A DNA stretch of 64,000 nt from DASSJF01 sp035934535 (GCA_035934535.1 DASYXS010000075.1:1-64000); one strand, 5' to 3'. Numbered from the stretch's first letter, positions 27,603-36,427 are shown. Notes: generated by a model not told the origin, from the sequence alone. Program-made: numbers and translations.

Positions 27603-29366
27603 TTATTCGGGATGAAGCACGACGTCGACGAGCGCCGGCCGGCCCTCGTCCTTCACGACCCGGAGGGCCCGCCGGACCGCCGGGGCGATCTGCGCCGGAT
27701 CCTCGACCGGTCCCTCGCCGTGCACGCCGAAGGCCCGCGCCATCGCCGCGAAGTCCACGGGCGGCTCCTCGATCCGAATCCCGACGACACGGTGCTCGAC
27801 CGGGCGGCGGCGCGATGCGGCGATGAGCGCCTGGTGATCTTCGTTGTTGAAGTACGAGCGGTTGTTGCACATCACGAAGAGCACCGGGATGCGGTGGTGC
27901 GCCGCGGTCCACACGGCACTCGGCGTGTAGAGCAGGTCACCGTCGGGCTGTAGGTCCACGCACACCCGGCCGGTGCCGCGGTAGGCGAGCGCGGCGCCGA
28001 TCGCGGCGCCGGCCCCGTAGCCTAGACCGGCCCCGCCGCTCCCACCGAGAAACTGGTCCGGACGCGTGAACTCCCAGAGGGGTCGCACCCACCCGTCGAG
28101 CGAACCGTTCGCGAGGACCCAGTCCTCGGCGTGCAGCGCCTCCCACACCTCGGCGGCGAGCCGGGACGGCGCGATCGGCCTGGCGTTCCCCTCGGCTTCG
28201 CGGCGGCTGCGCGCGTCCCGCCTGAGGGCGTCGTGGCGCCGGCGCAGCTCGTCGGCGCGCGCGCGGCGGGCCGCGGTGGTGGACGGCGCCTCCTCGAGAC
28301 GGGCGAGTAGGGCGGGGAGGGCCACCGCGGTGTCCGCCAGGATCGGCACGTCGACCGGGACCAGGCGCTGATAGTGCGTGACCCAGCTGCGGATGCCGGC
28401 GTCCGCCATCGTGATGTGGATCACCTTGGCGCCGGCCGGCAGCACGGTCTCGGACACGCGCGTGAGGCGGTCCAGCCGGCTGAACGTGCCGTAGAGGTCC
28501 ACGACGTCGAGCGCCAGGATGACGTCCGCGGACGCGAGGACTTCGCGCGGCGCGTCGGTGAGGTCGAGCGGGTGTGGGCTCGGAAAATTCAGGCGGCCGC
28601 GCTCGTACAGATCGATCACCGGCGCCTCGAGCGCCTCCGCGAGCCGCACGAGGGCGTCGAACGCCTCCGGCGTGCGGCCGGCGTACTGGGCGACGATCGC
28701 GGGCCGCTCGGCCGCGCGGAGGAGGGCGGCCGCACGGTCCAGCGCGCCGGCATCGGCCTGCACGCGTGAGGGCGGGGCGAAGCGCGCAAAGTCTGGAAGC
28801 GCCGGCGGCTCCTCGAGGCGCATCTCCTGAAGCTCCGCGTCGAAGCAGACGTATACCGGTCCCCGCGGCTCGGTGACCGCGACGCGATAGCCTCGGACGA
28901 GTGCCTCCGGGATCGCGGCGACGCTTGCCGGCTGATCGTCCCACTTGACGTAGTCCCGCACCGCCTGCCCTTGTACGAGCGCCGTGTGGATCCAATCGAT
29001 CCAGGGACGCCGCCGGTCGGCGGCCATCGGGCCCGTGCCGCCCAGGACGAGCATCGGCGTCTGGTCGCACCACGCGTTGAAGATCGCCATGCTGGCGTGC
29101 TGCAGGCCTACGACGTTGTGGACGATCGCGGCCATCGGGCGGCCCGCGGCCTTGGCGTACCCGTGGGCCACCGCGACCGCGATCTCCTCGTGGCAGCACT
29201 GGATCAGCTCCGGCCGCGTGTTGCGCCCGTAGTTCACGAGCGAGTCATGGAGCCCGCGGAAGGTGGCGCCTGGATTGAGCGCCGCGTACTCGATGCCGAG
29301 CCCCCGCAGCACGTCGACGATCAGATCGGATCCATATTCCGGTCGCCCGGCGTGCGCGGCGGTCAT
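27603..29366 (-). CDS. Thiamine-diphosphate-dependent enzyme (acetolactate synthase / benzoylformate decarboxylase family)
   Basis: 587 residues with three ThDP-enzyme domains. The N-terminal PYR domain holds the ylide-activating Glu60 in QCCHEEIAVAVAHGYAKA. The C-terminal PP domain has the ThDP/Mg motif PDGDLLYTPSAVW...VMCNNRSYFN. ATG 29366 has GGAGGGAG upstream. It is not an obvious anabolic acetolactate synthase: no small subunit is near. Context with UbiD, cupins and an IclR regulator suggests a 2-oxo-acid decarboxylase or carboligase in the same catabolic route. Confidence 0.85.
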   Translation of the reverse strand: MTAAHAGRPEYGSDLIVDVLRGLGIEYAALNPGATFRGLHDSLVNYGRNTRPELIQCCHEEIAVAVAHGYAKAAGRPMAAIVHNVVGLQHASMAIFNAWCDQTPMLVLGGTGPMAADRRRPWIDWIHTALVQGQAVRDYVKWDDQPASVAAIPEALVRGYRVAVTEPRGPVYVCFDAELQEMRLEEPPALPDFARFAPPSRVQADAGALDRAAALLRAAERPAIVAQYAGRTPEAFDALVRLAEALEAPVIDLYERGRLNFPSPHPLDLTDAPREVLASADVILALDVVDLYGTFSRLDRLTRVSETVLPAGAKVIHITMADAGIRSWVTHYQRLVPVDVPILADTAVALPALLARLEEAPSTTAARRARADELRRRHDALRRDARSRREAEGNARPIAPSRLAAEVWEALHAEDWVLANGSLDGWVRPLWEFTRPDQFLGGSGGAGLGYGAGAAIGAALAYRGTGRVCVDLQPDGDLLYTPSAVWTAAHHRIPVLFVMCNNRSYFNNEDHQALIAASRRRPVEHRVVGIRIEEPPVDFAAMARAFGVHGEGPVEDPAQIAPAVRRALRVVKDEGRPALVDVVLHPE

Positions 29367-29446
29367 CCGCTCCCTCCGTACGCGGCGTCTCATCGGCCCG
29401 CGGCGTACGCCCCGCGGGCACCGCTCTCGGGTTCGCCGCGGGCGCC

Positions 29447-29475
29447 TTGACGCCTGTCGGCTGCGGCGATACTGT
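29447..29475 (+). promoter_or_regulatory. Promoter of the IclR regulator
   Basis: -35 TTGACG (29447-29452), 17-base spacer, weak -10 TACTGT (29470-29475). Predicted start of transcription near 29482, essentially at the GTG start codon 29483, so the message may be leaderless. Confidence 0.45.
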
Positions 29476-29490
29476 TTCTGCTGTGAAGAA
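29476..29490. promoter_or_regulatory. Candidate IclR operator B (iclR start)
   Basis: TTCTGCTGTGAAGAA, flanked by CTGTT (29472-29476) and AACAG (29489-29493) as outer arms. It covers the predicted transcription start and start codon of iclR, which would give autorepression. The TPP gene diverges from this region and may be controlled from the same site. Confidence 0.55.
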
Positions 29491-30256
29491 CAGTGTTCCG
29501 AAGACGCCCGCCTACCCGATCGAGTCGGTCGACAACGCGCTCCGCCTGCTGCGGATGCTGCGCGAGCGCTCGGAGGTGCGGGTGTCGGACGCGAGCCGCG
29601 AGATCGGCGTCGCCCGGTCGACGGCCCACCGGCTGCTCGCGATGCTTCAGCATCACGGGTTCGTGCAGCAGGACGCCGCATCGCGCGCCTACGTCGCCGG
29701 TCCGGCACTGTTCGACTTCGCGCTCGCGATGCTGCGGGACCGGGACATCCGCTCGCACGCCCGGCCGTTCCTCGAGGCGCTGAGCCGGGTCACGGGGGAG
29801 ACCGTCCACCTGATCGTGCTGCAGGGCCGGGACGTGCTCTTCCTGGACTGCGTCGAGGGCACGAAGACCGTTCGAGTCGGCAACCGGACCGGGCTCGTGC
29901 TGCCGGCCCACTGCACCTCGGCGGGGAAGGCGCTGCTGGCCGCGCTGACCGGCGAGCGGCTGCGCGCGCTGTACCCGGAAGAGCGCTTGCCCGGCCTGAC
30001 TCGGCGGTCGATCCGGACGCGAACGCGCCTGGAACGCGAACTCGCCGCGGTACGCCGGCGGGGCTACGCCGCGAACGTCGGGGAGACGGAAGACGAGATC
30101 GGCAGTCTCGGCGTGCTCGTGCGGGACCGGCATGGGAGTTCACGTGCCGCGCTCAGCGTCGCGGTGCCGCTCTCGCGCCTGACCGATCGGGTAGCCGGGG
30201 CGGCGGCCAGGGCCGCGATGCGCGCCGCGGCGGCGCTCGGCGCGGCGATTCCCTGA
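29483..30256 (+). CDS. IclR-family transcriptional regulator
   Basis: 257 residues from GTG 29483. Winged helix-turn-helix at about 15-70 (VSDASREIGVARSTAHRLLAML), then the IclR effector domain with GETVHLIVLQGRDVLFLD, PAHCTSAGKALLAAL, a RGYAANVGETEDEIGSLGVLV segment and a final ALSVAVPLSRL. IclR proteins commonly control aromatic-acid breakdown. Divergent from the TPP-enzyme gene and near operon A; two matching palindromes point to both as targets. A longer start at 29447 would fall in the promoter. Confidence 0.9.
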   Translation: MKNSVPKTPAYPIESVDNALRLLRMLRERSEVRVSDASREIGVARSTAHRLLAMLQHHGFVQQDAASRAYVAGPALFDFALAMLRDRDIRSHARPFLEALSRVTGETVHLIVLQGRDVLFLDCVEGTKTVRVGNRTGLVLPAHCTSAGKALLAALTGERLRALYPEERLPGLTRRSIRTRTRLERELAAVRRRGYAANVGETEDEIGSLGVLVRDRHGSSRAALSVAVPLSRLTDRVAGAAARAAMRAAAALGAAIP

Positions 30257-30257
30257 T

Positions 30258-30782
30258 TCATGACCCGACCGGTTGCCGCCACCCCGTCTTCGCCCACGTG
30301 AGCGCCTTCGGGTCCTGGAGCGCCTCCTCGCCGCGCCGCAGAAACGCGCCCAACTGGCCGGCGTGATGCTGGATGTGCCGGATGTTGTAGATGTGGAGCT
30401 CTCCGCGCGTAAACGGCAGCCAGGGAAAGCCTGAGCCGCGCTGGAGCGTCTCGAACGTCTCGAAGGCCAGCGTGTCGGCCGCCTTTTGCCGGCAGATCGC
30501 CGTGTATGCGATCAGTTCGCGCTGCCCGAAACGCCTGCTCGGGAACTCGGCGTCAAACTCCTCCAGGCCTCTCGGGTGCAGATCCCGCGGTTCAAACGCC
30601 TCTTCGCTCGGCGACAAGTAGAGGTCGACAAAGCACAGGGTGTGATACGCGACATGCCAGAATGGGTACTTGGCGATTTTTCCGTCCCACCGCTGCTCGG
30701 GGCACCGCTCCATCGCCTCGTTCAGCATGGCGAGCGCCGCCTCAAACTGGCCGCTGAGAATATTCCGCACGTAGTCAATCAC
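30258..30782 (-). CDS. DinB-like four-helix-bundle protein
   Basis: 174 residues. His residues spaced as in the DinB/YfiT metal-dependent hydrolase or thiol-transferase fold: WHVAYHTLCFVD and IRHIQHHAGQLGAFLRR. The catalytic role of most family members is not known; some use bacillithiol or mycothiol. GTG start with GGAGGG upstream. Convergent with iclR, with one base between the stops. Confidence 0.72.
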   Translation of the reverse strand: MIDYVRNILSGQFEAALAMLNEAMERCPEQRWDGKIAKYPFWHVAYHTLCFVDLYLSPSEEAFEPRDLHPRGLEEFDAEFPSRRFGQRELIAYTAICRQKAADTLAFETFETLQRGSGFPWLPFTRGELHIYNIRHIQHHAGQLGAFLRRGEEALQDPKALTWAKTGWRQPVGS

Positions 30783-30812
30783 GGGCCCGCCCTCCGTTCC
30801 TCTGTCTTCAGG

Positions 30813-31802
30813 TTAGATGCGAAACGAGTGCAGCACCTCGGACACAAACAGCTCCTCGGGCGTCACCCGCCGGTGGCACACGCCCTGCTCGTAGGCGTAG
30901 TCGCAAAACGCCGTGAGCGTGACGCGGTTGGGCTCCAGGCCGTACGGAAAGTAATCGGCGCCGAAGAGATCGCTCCACCGCCCGGCGTAGTCGGCCATCC
31001 AGGGCACGGGGAAGCGCGAGGCCATCACGTCGAACGCCCGGCGGACACTGCGGCGGCGGGCTTCGTCGAACGCCGCGTACAGGTTCATGGCGACCCAAGG
31101 GTACTGCGCGTAGATTTCCCGCTTGATCGCGACGATGTGCATGATCGGGAAGATGCCGGTGGCCCGCCAGTAGGCCTCTTCCACCGCCTGGGCGTTGCCG
31201 AAGAGCCGCACGATCTCCGGCCCGCCGTCCCCGGGCGGCTCCGGCGGATGCGCGGTCATCACCGCGTCGAGGTCGCCCGCCTGAAGCATGCCGGTGAGGC
31301 TCCGGTCCGCGACGCGGTGCAGGCGAATGTCGGTGGGCAGGCGCAGCTCCACCTTTTCGGCGCGTCCGGCCTGGTTCACGCCGGCCTGCCACCACTCGAT
31401 CGCCGAGAGCGGCACGCCGTACTGATGGACAAGAGATCCGCGCGCGTAGATGCCGGCGGTCTGGGCCCACTCGGGCACGCCGACGCGGCGGCCCGCCAGT
31501 TGTGCGGGATCGGTGAGGCCGGCGCCTCGCCGGACGTAGATCGACGAGTGGCGGAAGGCGCGGTTCGGGAACACCGGGATCGCGACCATCGGCGGCTCGC
31601 CGCGCGAGACCAGCGAGATGTACTTGCCGAGCGACATCTCGGACACGTCCCATTCGCGAAAGGCGGTGAAGCGGAAATGAATCTCTTCCACCACGAGGTT
31701 GAGGGGGACCAGGTCGATGCCTTCCGCGGCCACCACACCGTTCGTCAGGTCGCGGACGTGATCGTAGTCGCTGATCCCGAGCGTCAGCCGGAGTTTGCTC
31801 AT
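30813..31802 (-). CDS. 4,5-dihydroxyphthalate decarboxylase-like protein
   Basis: 329 residues. Begins LRLTLGISDYDHVRDLTNGVVAAEGIDLVPLNLVVEEIHFR and contains REWDVSEMSLGKYISLVSRGEPPMVAIPVFPNR, which I recognise from proteins annotated as 4,5-dihydroxyphthalate decarboxylase (Pht5). The fold is that of a periplasmic-binding protein, yet no signal peptide is present, so it should be cytoplasmic. Many homologs are annotated by similarity only and may be binding proteins or other decarboxylases. Start overlaps the stop of nothing; the neighbouring LivF-like gene overlaps its ATG by 4 bases, placing it last in an ABC-transporter operon. Confidence 0.72.
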   Translation of the reverse strand: MSKLRLTLGISDYDHVRDLTNGVVAAEGIDLVPLNLVVEEIHFRFTAFREWDVSEMSLGKYISLVSRGEPPMVAIPVFPNRAFRHSSIYVRRGAGLTDPAQLAGRRVGVPEWAQTAGIYARGSLVHQYGVPLSAIEWWQAGVNQAGRAEKVELRLPTDIRLHRVADRSLTGMLQAGDLDAVMTAHPPEPPGDGGPEIVRLFGNAQAVEEAYWRATGIFPIMHIVAIKREIYAQYPWVAMNLYAAFDEARRRSVRRAFDVMASRFPVPWMADYAGRWSDLFGADYFPYGLEPNRVTLTAFCDYAYEQGVCHRRVTPEELFVSEVLHSFRI

Positions 31803-32641
31803 GAGGCCCCCCCTTCGGCCCGGGGCGGGGGCGAGTCCTCGCGTGGTGCGTCCTCGCCAAAGATCGACTTGAGCCGCGCGGCCAGCGCCGCCGCGGCTTC
31901 ATGGCCGTCTCCCTCGATGCGGGCGGCGCCGACCCCGAGGTAGCGGTGGATCACCTCCGGCGTGCGGGCGAGGTCCGATCCGGTGCCCGTCAGCACTACG
32001 CGGCCGGTCTCGAGGACGTAGCCGCGGTCGGCGGCGGCAAGGGAAAGGCGCGCGTTCTGTTCGACGATCAGAAGGCCGACGCCGGCCGCCCGGAGGTCGC
32101 GCAGGACGGCGAAGATCTCCGCGACCAGCACGGGCGCGAGGCCGAGTGAAGGTTCGTCAAGCAGCAGAACGCGGGGGCGCGCCATGAGGCCCCGTGCGAT
32201 GGCCAGCATTTGCTGCTGGCCGCCGGAGAGGAGCGATGCCTCCTGCGCGAGGCGCGGGAGGAGGGCGGGGAAGATGCCGCACACCTCGGCCCTGCGCGCC
32301 TCGAGGCCCTCGCGCCCGAGGTGCCGGATCTCTCCGTACGCGCCGAGCATCAGATTGTCGGCGACCGTCAGCCGGCTGAAGATCTGGCGTCCCTCGGGCA
32401 CGTGCGCGATTCCCAAACGGACGATCCGCGCCGGCGGCAGACCGGCGATGGAGCGCCCGCCGAGCGCAATCGTGCCGCCGGCCGGCGTGACCAGCCCGGA
32501 CAGACACTTCAGCAGCGTCGACTTGCCGGCGCCGTTCGCGCCCACGAGCGCGACGATCTCTCCCGGGGCCACGTCGAGGTCCACGCCGCGCAGGACCCGC
32601 GCGTCGCCGTAGCCGGCCGTGAGTCCGCGAACGGCCAGCAT
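31799..32641 (-). CDS. LivF-type ABC ATPase of second transporter, with C-terminal extension
   Basis: 280 residues. Walker A is GANGAGKST, the signature is SLLSGGQQQMLAIARGLMARP, Walker B is LLLDEPSLGLAP and the switch region is LLIVEQNA. The family is usually near 235 residues; an additional 45-residue tail follows the normal RYLGVGAARI end. ATG overlaps the LivG-like stop (ATGA). Partner of the fused permease at 33411; the transported compound is probably a carboxylic or aromatic acid given the context. Confidence 0.9.
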   Translation of the reverse strand: MLAVRGLTAGYGDARVLRGVDLDVAPGEIVALVGANGAGKSTLLKCLSGLVTPAGGTIALGGRSIAGLPPARIVRLGIAHVPEGRQIFSRLTVADNLMLGAYGEIRHLGREGLEARRAEVCGIFPALLPRLAQEASLLSGGQQQMLAIARGLMARPRVLLLDEPSLGLAPVLVAEIFAVLRDLRAAGVGLLIVEQNARLSLAAADRGYVLETGRVVLTGTGSDLARTPEVIHRYLGVGAARIEGDGHEAAAALAARLKSIFGEDAPREDSPPPRAEGGAS

Positions 32642-33414
32642 CAGGTCGCCCCCCGGCCGAGATAGGCTTCGATCACCCGGGCATCGGCCTGCACCGCCGC
32701 CGGCGATCCATGCGCGATGACCCGCCCGAGATCGAGCACCAGCACCTCATCGGCGATTTCCATGACCAGCGACATGTTGTGCTCCACGACCATGAGGGTC
32801 ACCCCGGCTGAGCGGACCGCGAGGAGGAGGCGCGCGAGTTCCGCGGTCTCGAAGTCATTGAGTCCCGCGGCGGGCTCGTCGAGCAGCAGAACCCTCGGCG
32901 AGGCCATCAACGCCCGGACGATCTCGAGCACCTTCTGCGCGCCCAGTGGCAGGCCGGCCGCCGGATCGTCCCGCCGCGCGCCGAGGCCCGCCACGTCGAG
33001 CAGGGCTTCCGCGCGCCCGCGCATGGCGCGCTCCTCGCGCCGCACCGGATCGAGCCACAGGGCCTGCTGCCACGGCGCCGCGCGGCTTCGCAGGTGTCCG
33101 CCGACGAGTACGTTCTCCAATACGGTCAGCCCCGTAAACACCCGCGCGGTCTGAAAGGTCCGAACGAGCCCGCGCGCGGCGATCGCGTCGGGCGCGAGGC
33201 CGCGCAGGCTCCTGCCGAAGCACGACACTGTGCCGCGGTCCGCCGGGTAGAGGTTCGTCAGCACATTGAACAGCGTGGTCTTCCCCGCGCCGTTGGGACC
33301 GATCGCCGCGGTCAAGGAGCCTTCGCGGACGGTGAAGGAGACGTCGGCGATGGCGAGCACGCCGCCGAACGCCTTCGACAATCCGCGCGCCTCGAGGGCC
33401 GCGGCGCCGGTCAC
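32641..33414 (-). CDS. LivG-type ABC ATPase of second transporter
   Basis: 257 residues. Walker A is GPNGAGKTT, the Q-loop is RTFQTARVF, the signature region LPLGAQKVLEIVRALMASP, Walker B LLLDEPAAGLNDFE, and the C-terminal VIEAYLGRG. The signature is degenerate (LPLGAQ instead of LSYGQQ), which is not rare in LivG. GTG overlaps the permease stop (GTGA). Confidence 0.9.
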   Translation of the reverse strand: MTGAAALEARGLSKAFGGVLAIADVSFTVREGSLTAAIGPNGAGKTTLFNVLTNLYPADRGTVSCFGRSLRGLAPDAIAARGLVRTFQTARVFTGLTVLENVLVGGHLRSRAAPWQQALWLDPVRREERAMRGRAEALLDVAGLGARRDDPAAGLPLGAQKVLEIVRALMASPRVLLLDEPAAGLNDFETAELARLLLAVRSAGVTLMVVEHNMSLVMEIADEVLVLDLGRVIAHGSPAAVQADARVIEAYLGRGAT

Positions 33415-35318
33415 GAGGCCCGCCCGCCTTCCACGGCCGGCCCGCGAGGGACCGCCCCGCGTCCGAGCCGGCCGAGGGCGGCGGCCGCGCCGCCGAAGAT
33501 GCCGCCGGGCAGATACAGCATGATGAGAATGAGGATGAGGCCTTCGGCGAGCGTTTTGTAGAGGGCGAGCGGCTGAAAAGCCGTCGGCAGCAGCGTCAGC
33601 AGGGCGACCCCGATGAGCGGTCCCACCAGAGTCCTCTCGCCGCCGAGCGCCAGCATCGCGATCATCTCGATGGACCGCGACGTGCCGACCATCTCCGGCG
33701 AGAGAAAGTGGAAGTGGAAGGCGTAGAGGCTGCCCGCGAGCGAGGCCAGGCCGGCGCTCAACAAAAAGACGGACACCTTGTAGCGCGGGACCCGGATGCC
33801 GAGCGCCCTCGCGGCCGTCGGGTCCGCGCGGATCGCGAGCAGCGCCCGCCCATAGCCCGACCGCGCGAGGTTGGCGAGCAGCACTAGGAGCCCCGCGGCC
33901 ATGCCCCACACGAGGTAGTAGGTGGCGAGCGGGCTCGCGAACGTATATCCGGCGGCGGCGAAACTTGGAACGCCGACGATGCCGGACGGTCCGCCGGTCA
34001 GGTTCGTCGCGCCGACCGCGACGGAGTCGACCAGCAGTCCGAACGCCAGCGTCGCGAGGGCGAGATAGAGGCCCCGCAGGCGTGCGGTGACGATCGCGAG
34101 GACGAGCGCCACCGCGAGCGTCAGGACGATCCCGGCGCCCGTTGCGAGGAGCGGCGGGACGGCGTACCGTGTCGCCAAGATCGCCGCGGTGTATCCGCCC
34201 ACCGCCATAAACCCGGCCTGCCCGAGACTGACCTGGCCGGCGTAGCCCATCAGCAGATCGAGCCCCATGACGGCGATGAACAGGATTCCCGTGATCACGA
34301 GCGAGCCGACGAGACCGGTGGCGCCGAGGAGCAGGGGGAGGGCGGCCACGATGAGCGCGCCCCCGGCCGTGAGCGCCCGGGCCGGCGCGCCCCCGAGGCG
34401 GCTGCGGGCGCCGCCCGGCAGCGGGACCGCTTCGCGGACATCCTCGCGCCGCGGTGAGCCGGCGCCGAGCAACCCACCCGGCCGCCAGATCAGCACGGCC
34501 AGCAGCAGCACGAGCGTCAACGTGTTGCTGAAGAGCGACGAGACGTACCCGGCGGTCAGCTGCTGCGCCAAACCGAGCCCGAGCCCGCCGGCGATCGCGC
34601 CGAAGAACGACCCCATGCCTCCGAGCGCGAACGCGACGAAACCGAGATTGGTGAAGAACCGCCCGGTGTCGAACTCGATCGACGTGACCGGCCCGAGCAC
34701 TTCCCCGCCGATCGCCCCGATCGCGGCGCCGGCCGCGAACGCGAAGAGCGTCATCCGCGGGACGTGCACCCCCATCAGTCCGGCGGCCAGCGGATTCTCG
34801 GCGGACGCGCGAAGGGCCTTACCAAACGGCGTGCGGGCCAGGATGAACCACAGGACCGCGACGATGGCCCCCGTGATGCCGACGATCCAGAAGGCCTGTG
34901 TGGGAACGCCGATCCCGCCGACCACCACCGGGCGCTCGCCGGAGAACGCCGGAATGGAATACGGCTGGCTGCCCCAGATGAGCAGCGCGGCGCCCTCGAA
35001 GAACGTGAGCAATCCGACCAAGAGAATGAGCATTTCACCGGTGTGGAGCCGTGCCCGGGCCGGCCGGACGACGAACCGCTCCATCGCGGCGCCGACCCCC
35101 ATGACCGCAGCCGATGATCCGAGCGCCGCGATCAAGAGGGGCCAGTGCAGCCGGGTTTCGAGCGAGTACATCGTGAGGGCGCCGAGCACCACGAAGGCCC
35201 CCTGGGCGAGGTTGGGGACCCCCATGACGTTGTAGACGAGGGTAAAGCCGACCGCGACGAGCGCAAAAACGCTGCCGGCCAGCAGCCCGCCGACGGCGAT
35301 CTCAGCGGCTTCGCGCAT
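33411..35318 (-). CDS. Fused LivH-LivM ABC permease
   Basis: 635 residues. Residues 1-290 are LivH-like (GGLLAGSVFALVAVGFTLVYNVMGVPNLAQGAFV, RASAENPLAAGLMGVHV, ALGGMGSFFGAIAGG, WRPGGLLG). Residues about 320-620 are LivM-like (LDLLMGYAGQVSLGQAGFMAVGGY, RLRGLYLALATLAFGLLVD, ALLAIRADPTAARALGI, LGGERTLVGPLIG). A hydrophilic linker of about 30 residues joins them, keeping both N-termini in normal topology. The first liv operon in this window keeps them separate, so this is a distinct transporter lineage. Confidence 0.9.
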   Translation of the reverse strand: MREAAEIAVGGLLAGSVFALVAVGFTLVYNVMGVPNLAQGAFVVLGALTMYSLETRLHWPLLIAALGSSAAVMGVGAAMERFVVRPARARLHTGEMLILLVGLLTFFEGAALLIWGSQPYSIPAFSGERPVVVGGIGVPTQAFWIVGITGAIVAVLWFILARTPFGKALRASAENPLAAGLMGVHVPRMTLFAFAAGAAIGAIGGEVLGPVTSIEFDTGRFFTNLGFVAFALGGMGSFFGAIAGGLGLGLAQQLTAGYVSSLFSNTLTLVLLLAVLIWRPGGLLGAGSPRREDVREAVPLPGGARSRLGGAPARALTAGGALIVAALPLLLGATGLVGSLVITGILFIAVMGLDLLMGYAGQVSLGQAGFMAVGGYTAAILATRYAVPPLLATGAGIVLTLAVALVLAIVTARLRGLYLALATLAFGLLVDSVAVGATNLTGGPSGIVGVPSFAAAGYTFASPLATYYLVWGMAAGLLVLLANLARSGYGRALLAIRADPTAARALGIRVPRYKVSVFLLSAGLASLAGSLYAFHFHFLSPEMVGTSRSIEMIAMLALGGERTLVGPLIGVALLTLLPTAFQPLALYKTLAEGLILILIMLYLPGGIFGGAAAALGRLGRGAVPRGPAVEGGRAS

Positions 35319-35422
35319 GGTTCACGACGTTCAGGTTCGCGGCGCGATTTCCTTGTCGAGAGGAGCCCTCGCCGCCGGCGCGAACAGGTGCGTCCGACGG
35401 GGGCAGTTCAAGGAGGCGTAGG

Positions 35423-36427
35423 ATGCGTACGACAGTGAACAGGCGTCAGGTGCTTGCGATGGCGGGAGCCGCCGCCGCCGCCAAATGGTTGGGGACGGGG
35501 ACGCCCGTCCGCGCCCAGGGGATCACTTCGCTGCAGGTCGGCATGTCGTTCAACAACCTGGACGCGGTCTGCGCGTGGATCGCCCAGGACCGCGGGTATT
35601 TCCGGCGGTTCGGGCTCGATGTCACGATCATTTCCATCCAGGGCGGCTCGAGGACGATGGCGGCGATGGCGGGCGGCGACGTCCCCCTCGCGTTCAGCGC
35701 GGGGTCCGACGTCATTACCGCGGGGTCGCGCGGTGTGCCGGTCACGTTGATCGCCGGGCTCATCGACAAGTTCCCGTACGACTTCGTGGTGGCGAAGAGC
35801 ATCACCGGCGCCGCGCAGCTCAAGGGCAGTAAAGGGGCGATCAGCGGCTTTGGCGGCTCCTCACACTTCGCCGCGGTCTACGGGCTGCAGAAACTCGGCG
35901 TCGATCCTCAGGACGTGACGCTCCTTCAAGTGGGGAACGAGACGGCGCGGCTCGCGGCGCTGCAGTCGGGGCAGATCCAGTTCACGGTGCTGACGGCCGG
36001 GTTGGATCTCGAGGCGTTCGATATGGGCTACAAGCCGATGCTCAAGCTGTACACATCGGATCAGCCCTACCAGCACACGGGCCTCGCGGCCAATACGGCC
36101 TGGGCCAAGGCGCACCCCTCCATCGTCGACGCGTTCATGAAGGGTATTGTGATGGGCAGCGTCTACGTGAAGGACCCGATTACCGCGGCCGCCGCGCAGG
36201 CGCTCATTCACCGGCATCTGCCGATCAAGGACGACAATTTGAGGAAAGGCCTCGCGCTCTACCGCGAGAACTTGTATCAGACCTACCCGCTCGTGACCGT
36301 CCCCGGCATGGAGTTCATCCTGCGCCAGAAAAAGATCGACAAGCCGGCGGCTCAGTTCTACGACAACAGCTACGTCCAGGCGCTGCAGAGCGCGAACTTC
36401 GCGGACACGGTGAAGAAGTCGCTCTAG
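35423..36427 (+). CDS. ABC transporter substrate-binding protein (NMT1/SsuA-like), Tat signal
   Basis: 334 residues. The N-terminus has a twin-arginine motif (NRRQVLAMAG, Arg7-Arg8), then a hydrophobic stretch and a cleavage region at PVRAQG, so a folded protein is probably exported. The domain reads NNLDAVCAWIAQDRGYFRRFGLDVTIISIQGGSRTMAAMAGGDVPLAFSAG, typical of NMT1/SsuA-like proteins. ATG has AAGGAGG upstream. Orphan here: it may serve the SsuBC-like pair at 40.7-42.4 kb. Ligand unknown. Confidence 0.85.
   Translation: MRTTVNRRQVLAMAGAAAAAKWLGTGTPVRAQGITSLQVGMSFNNLDAVCAWIAQDRGYFRRFGLDVTIISIQGGSRTMAAMAGGDVPLAFSAGSDVITAGSRGVPVTLIAGLIDKFPYDFVVAKSITGAAQLKGSKGAISGFGGSSHFAAVYGLQKLGVDPQDVTLLQVGNETARLAALQSGQIQFTVLTAGLDLEAFDMGYKPMLKLYTSDQPYQHTGLAANTAWAKAHPSIVDAFMKGIVMGSVYVKDPITAAAAQALIHRHLPIKDDNLRKGLALYRENLYQTYPLVTVPGMEFILRQKKIDKPAAQFYDNSYVQALQSANFADTVKKSL

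Noticed and set aside
27603..29366. Assignment of the TPP enzyme as acetolactate synthase IlvB
   Set aside because: No IlvN small subunit or other branched-chain synthesis gene, and linkage to ubiD and an IclR regulator argues for a catabolic family member.
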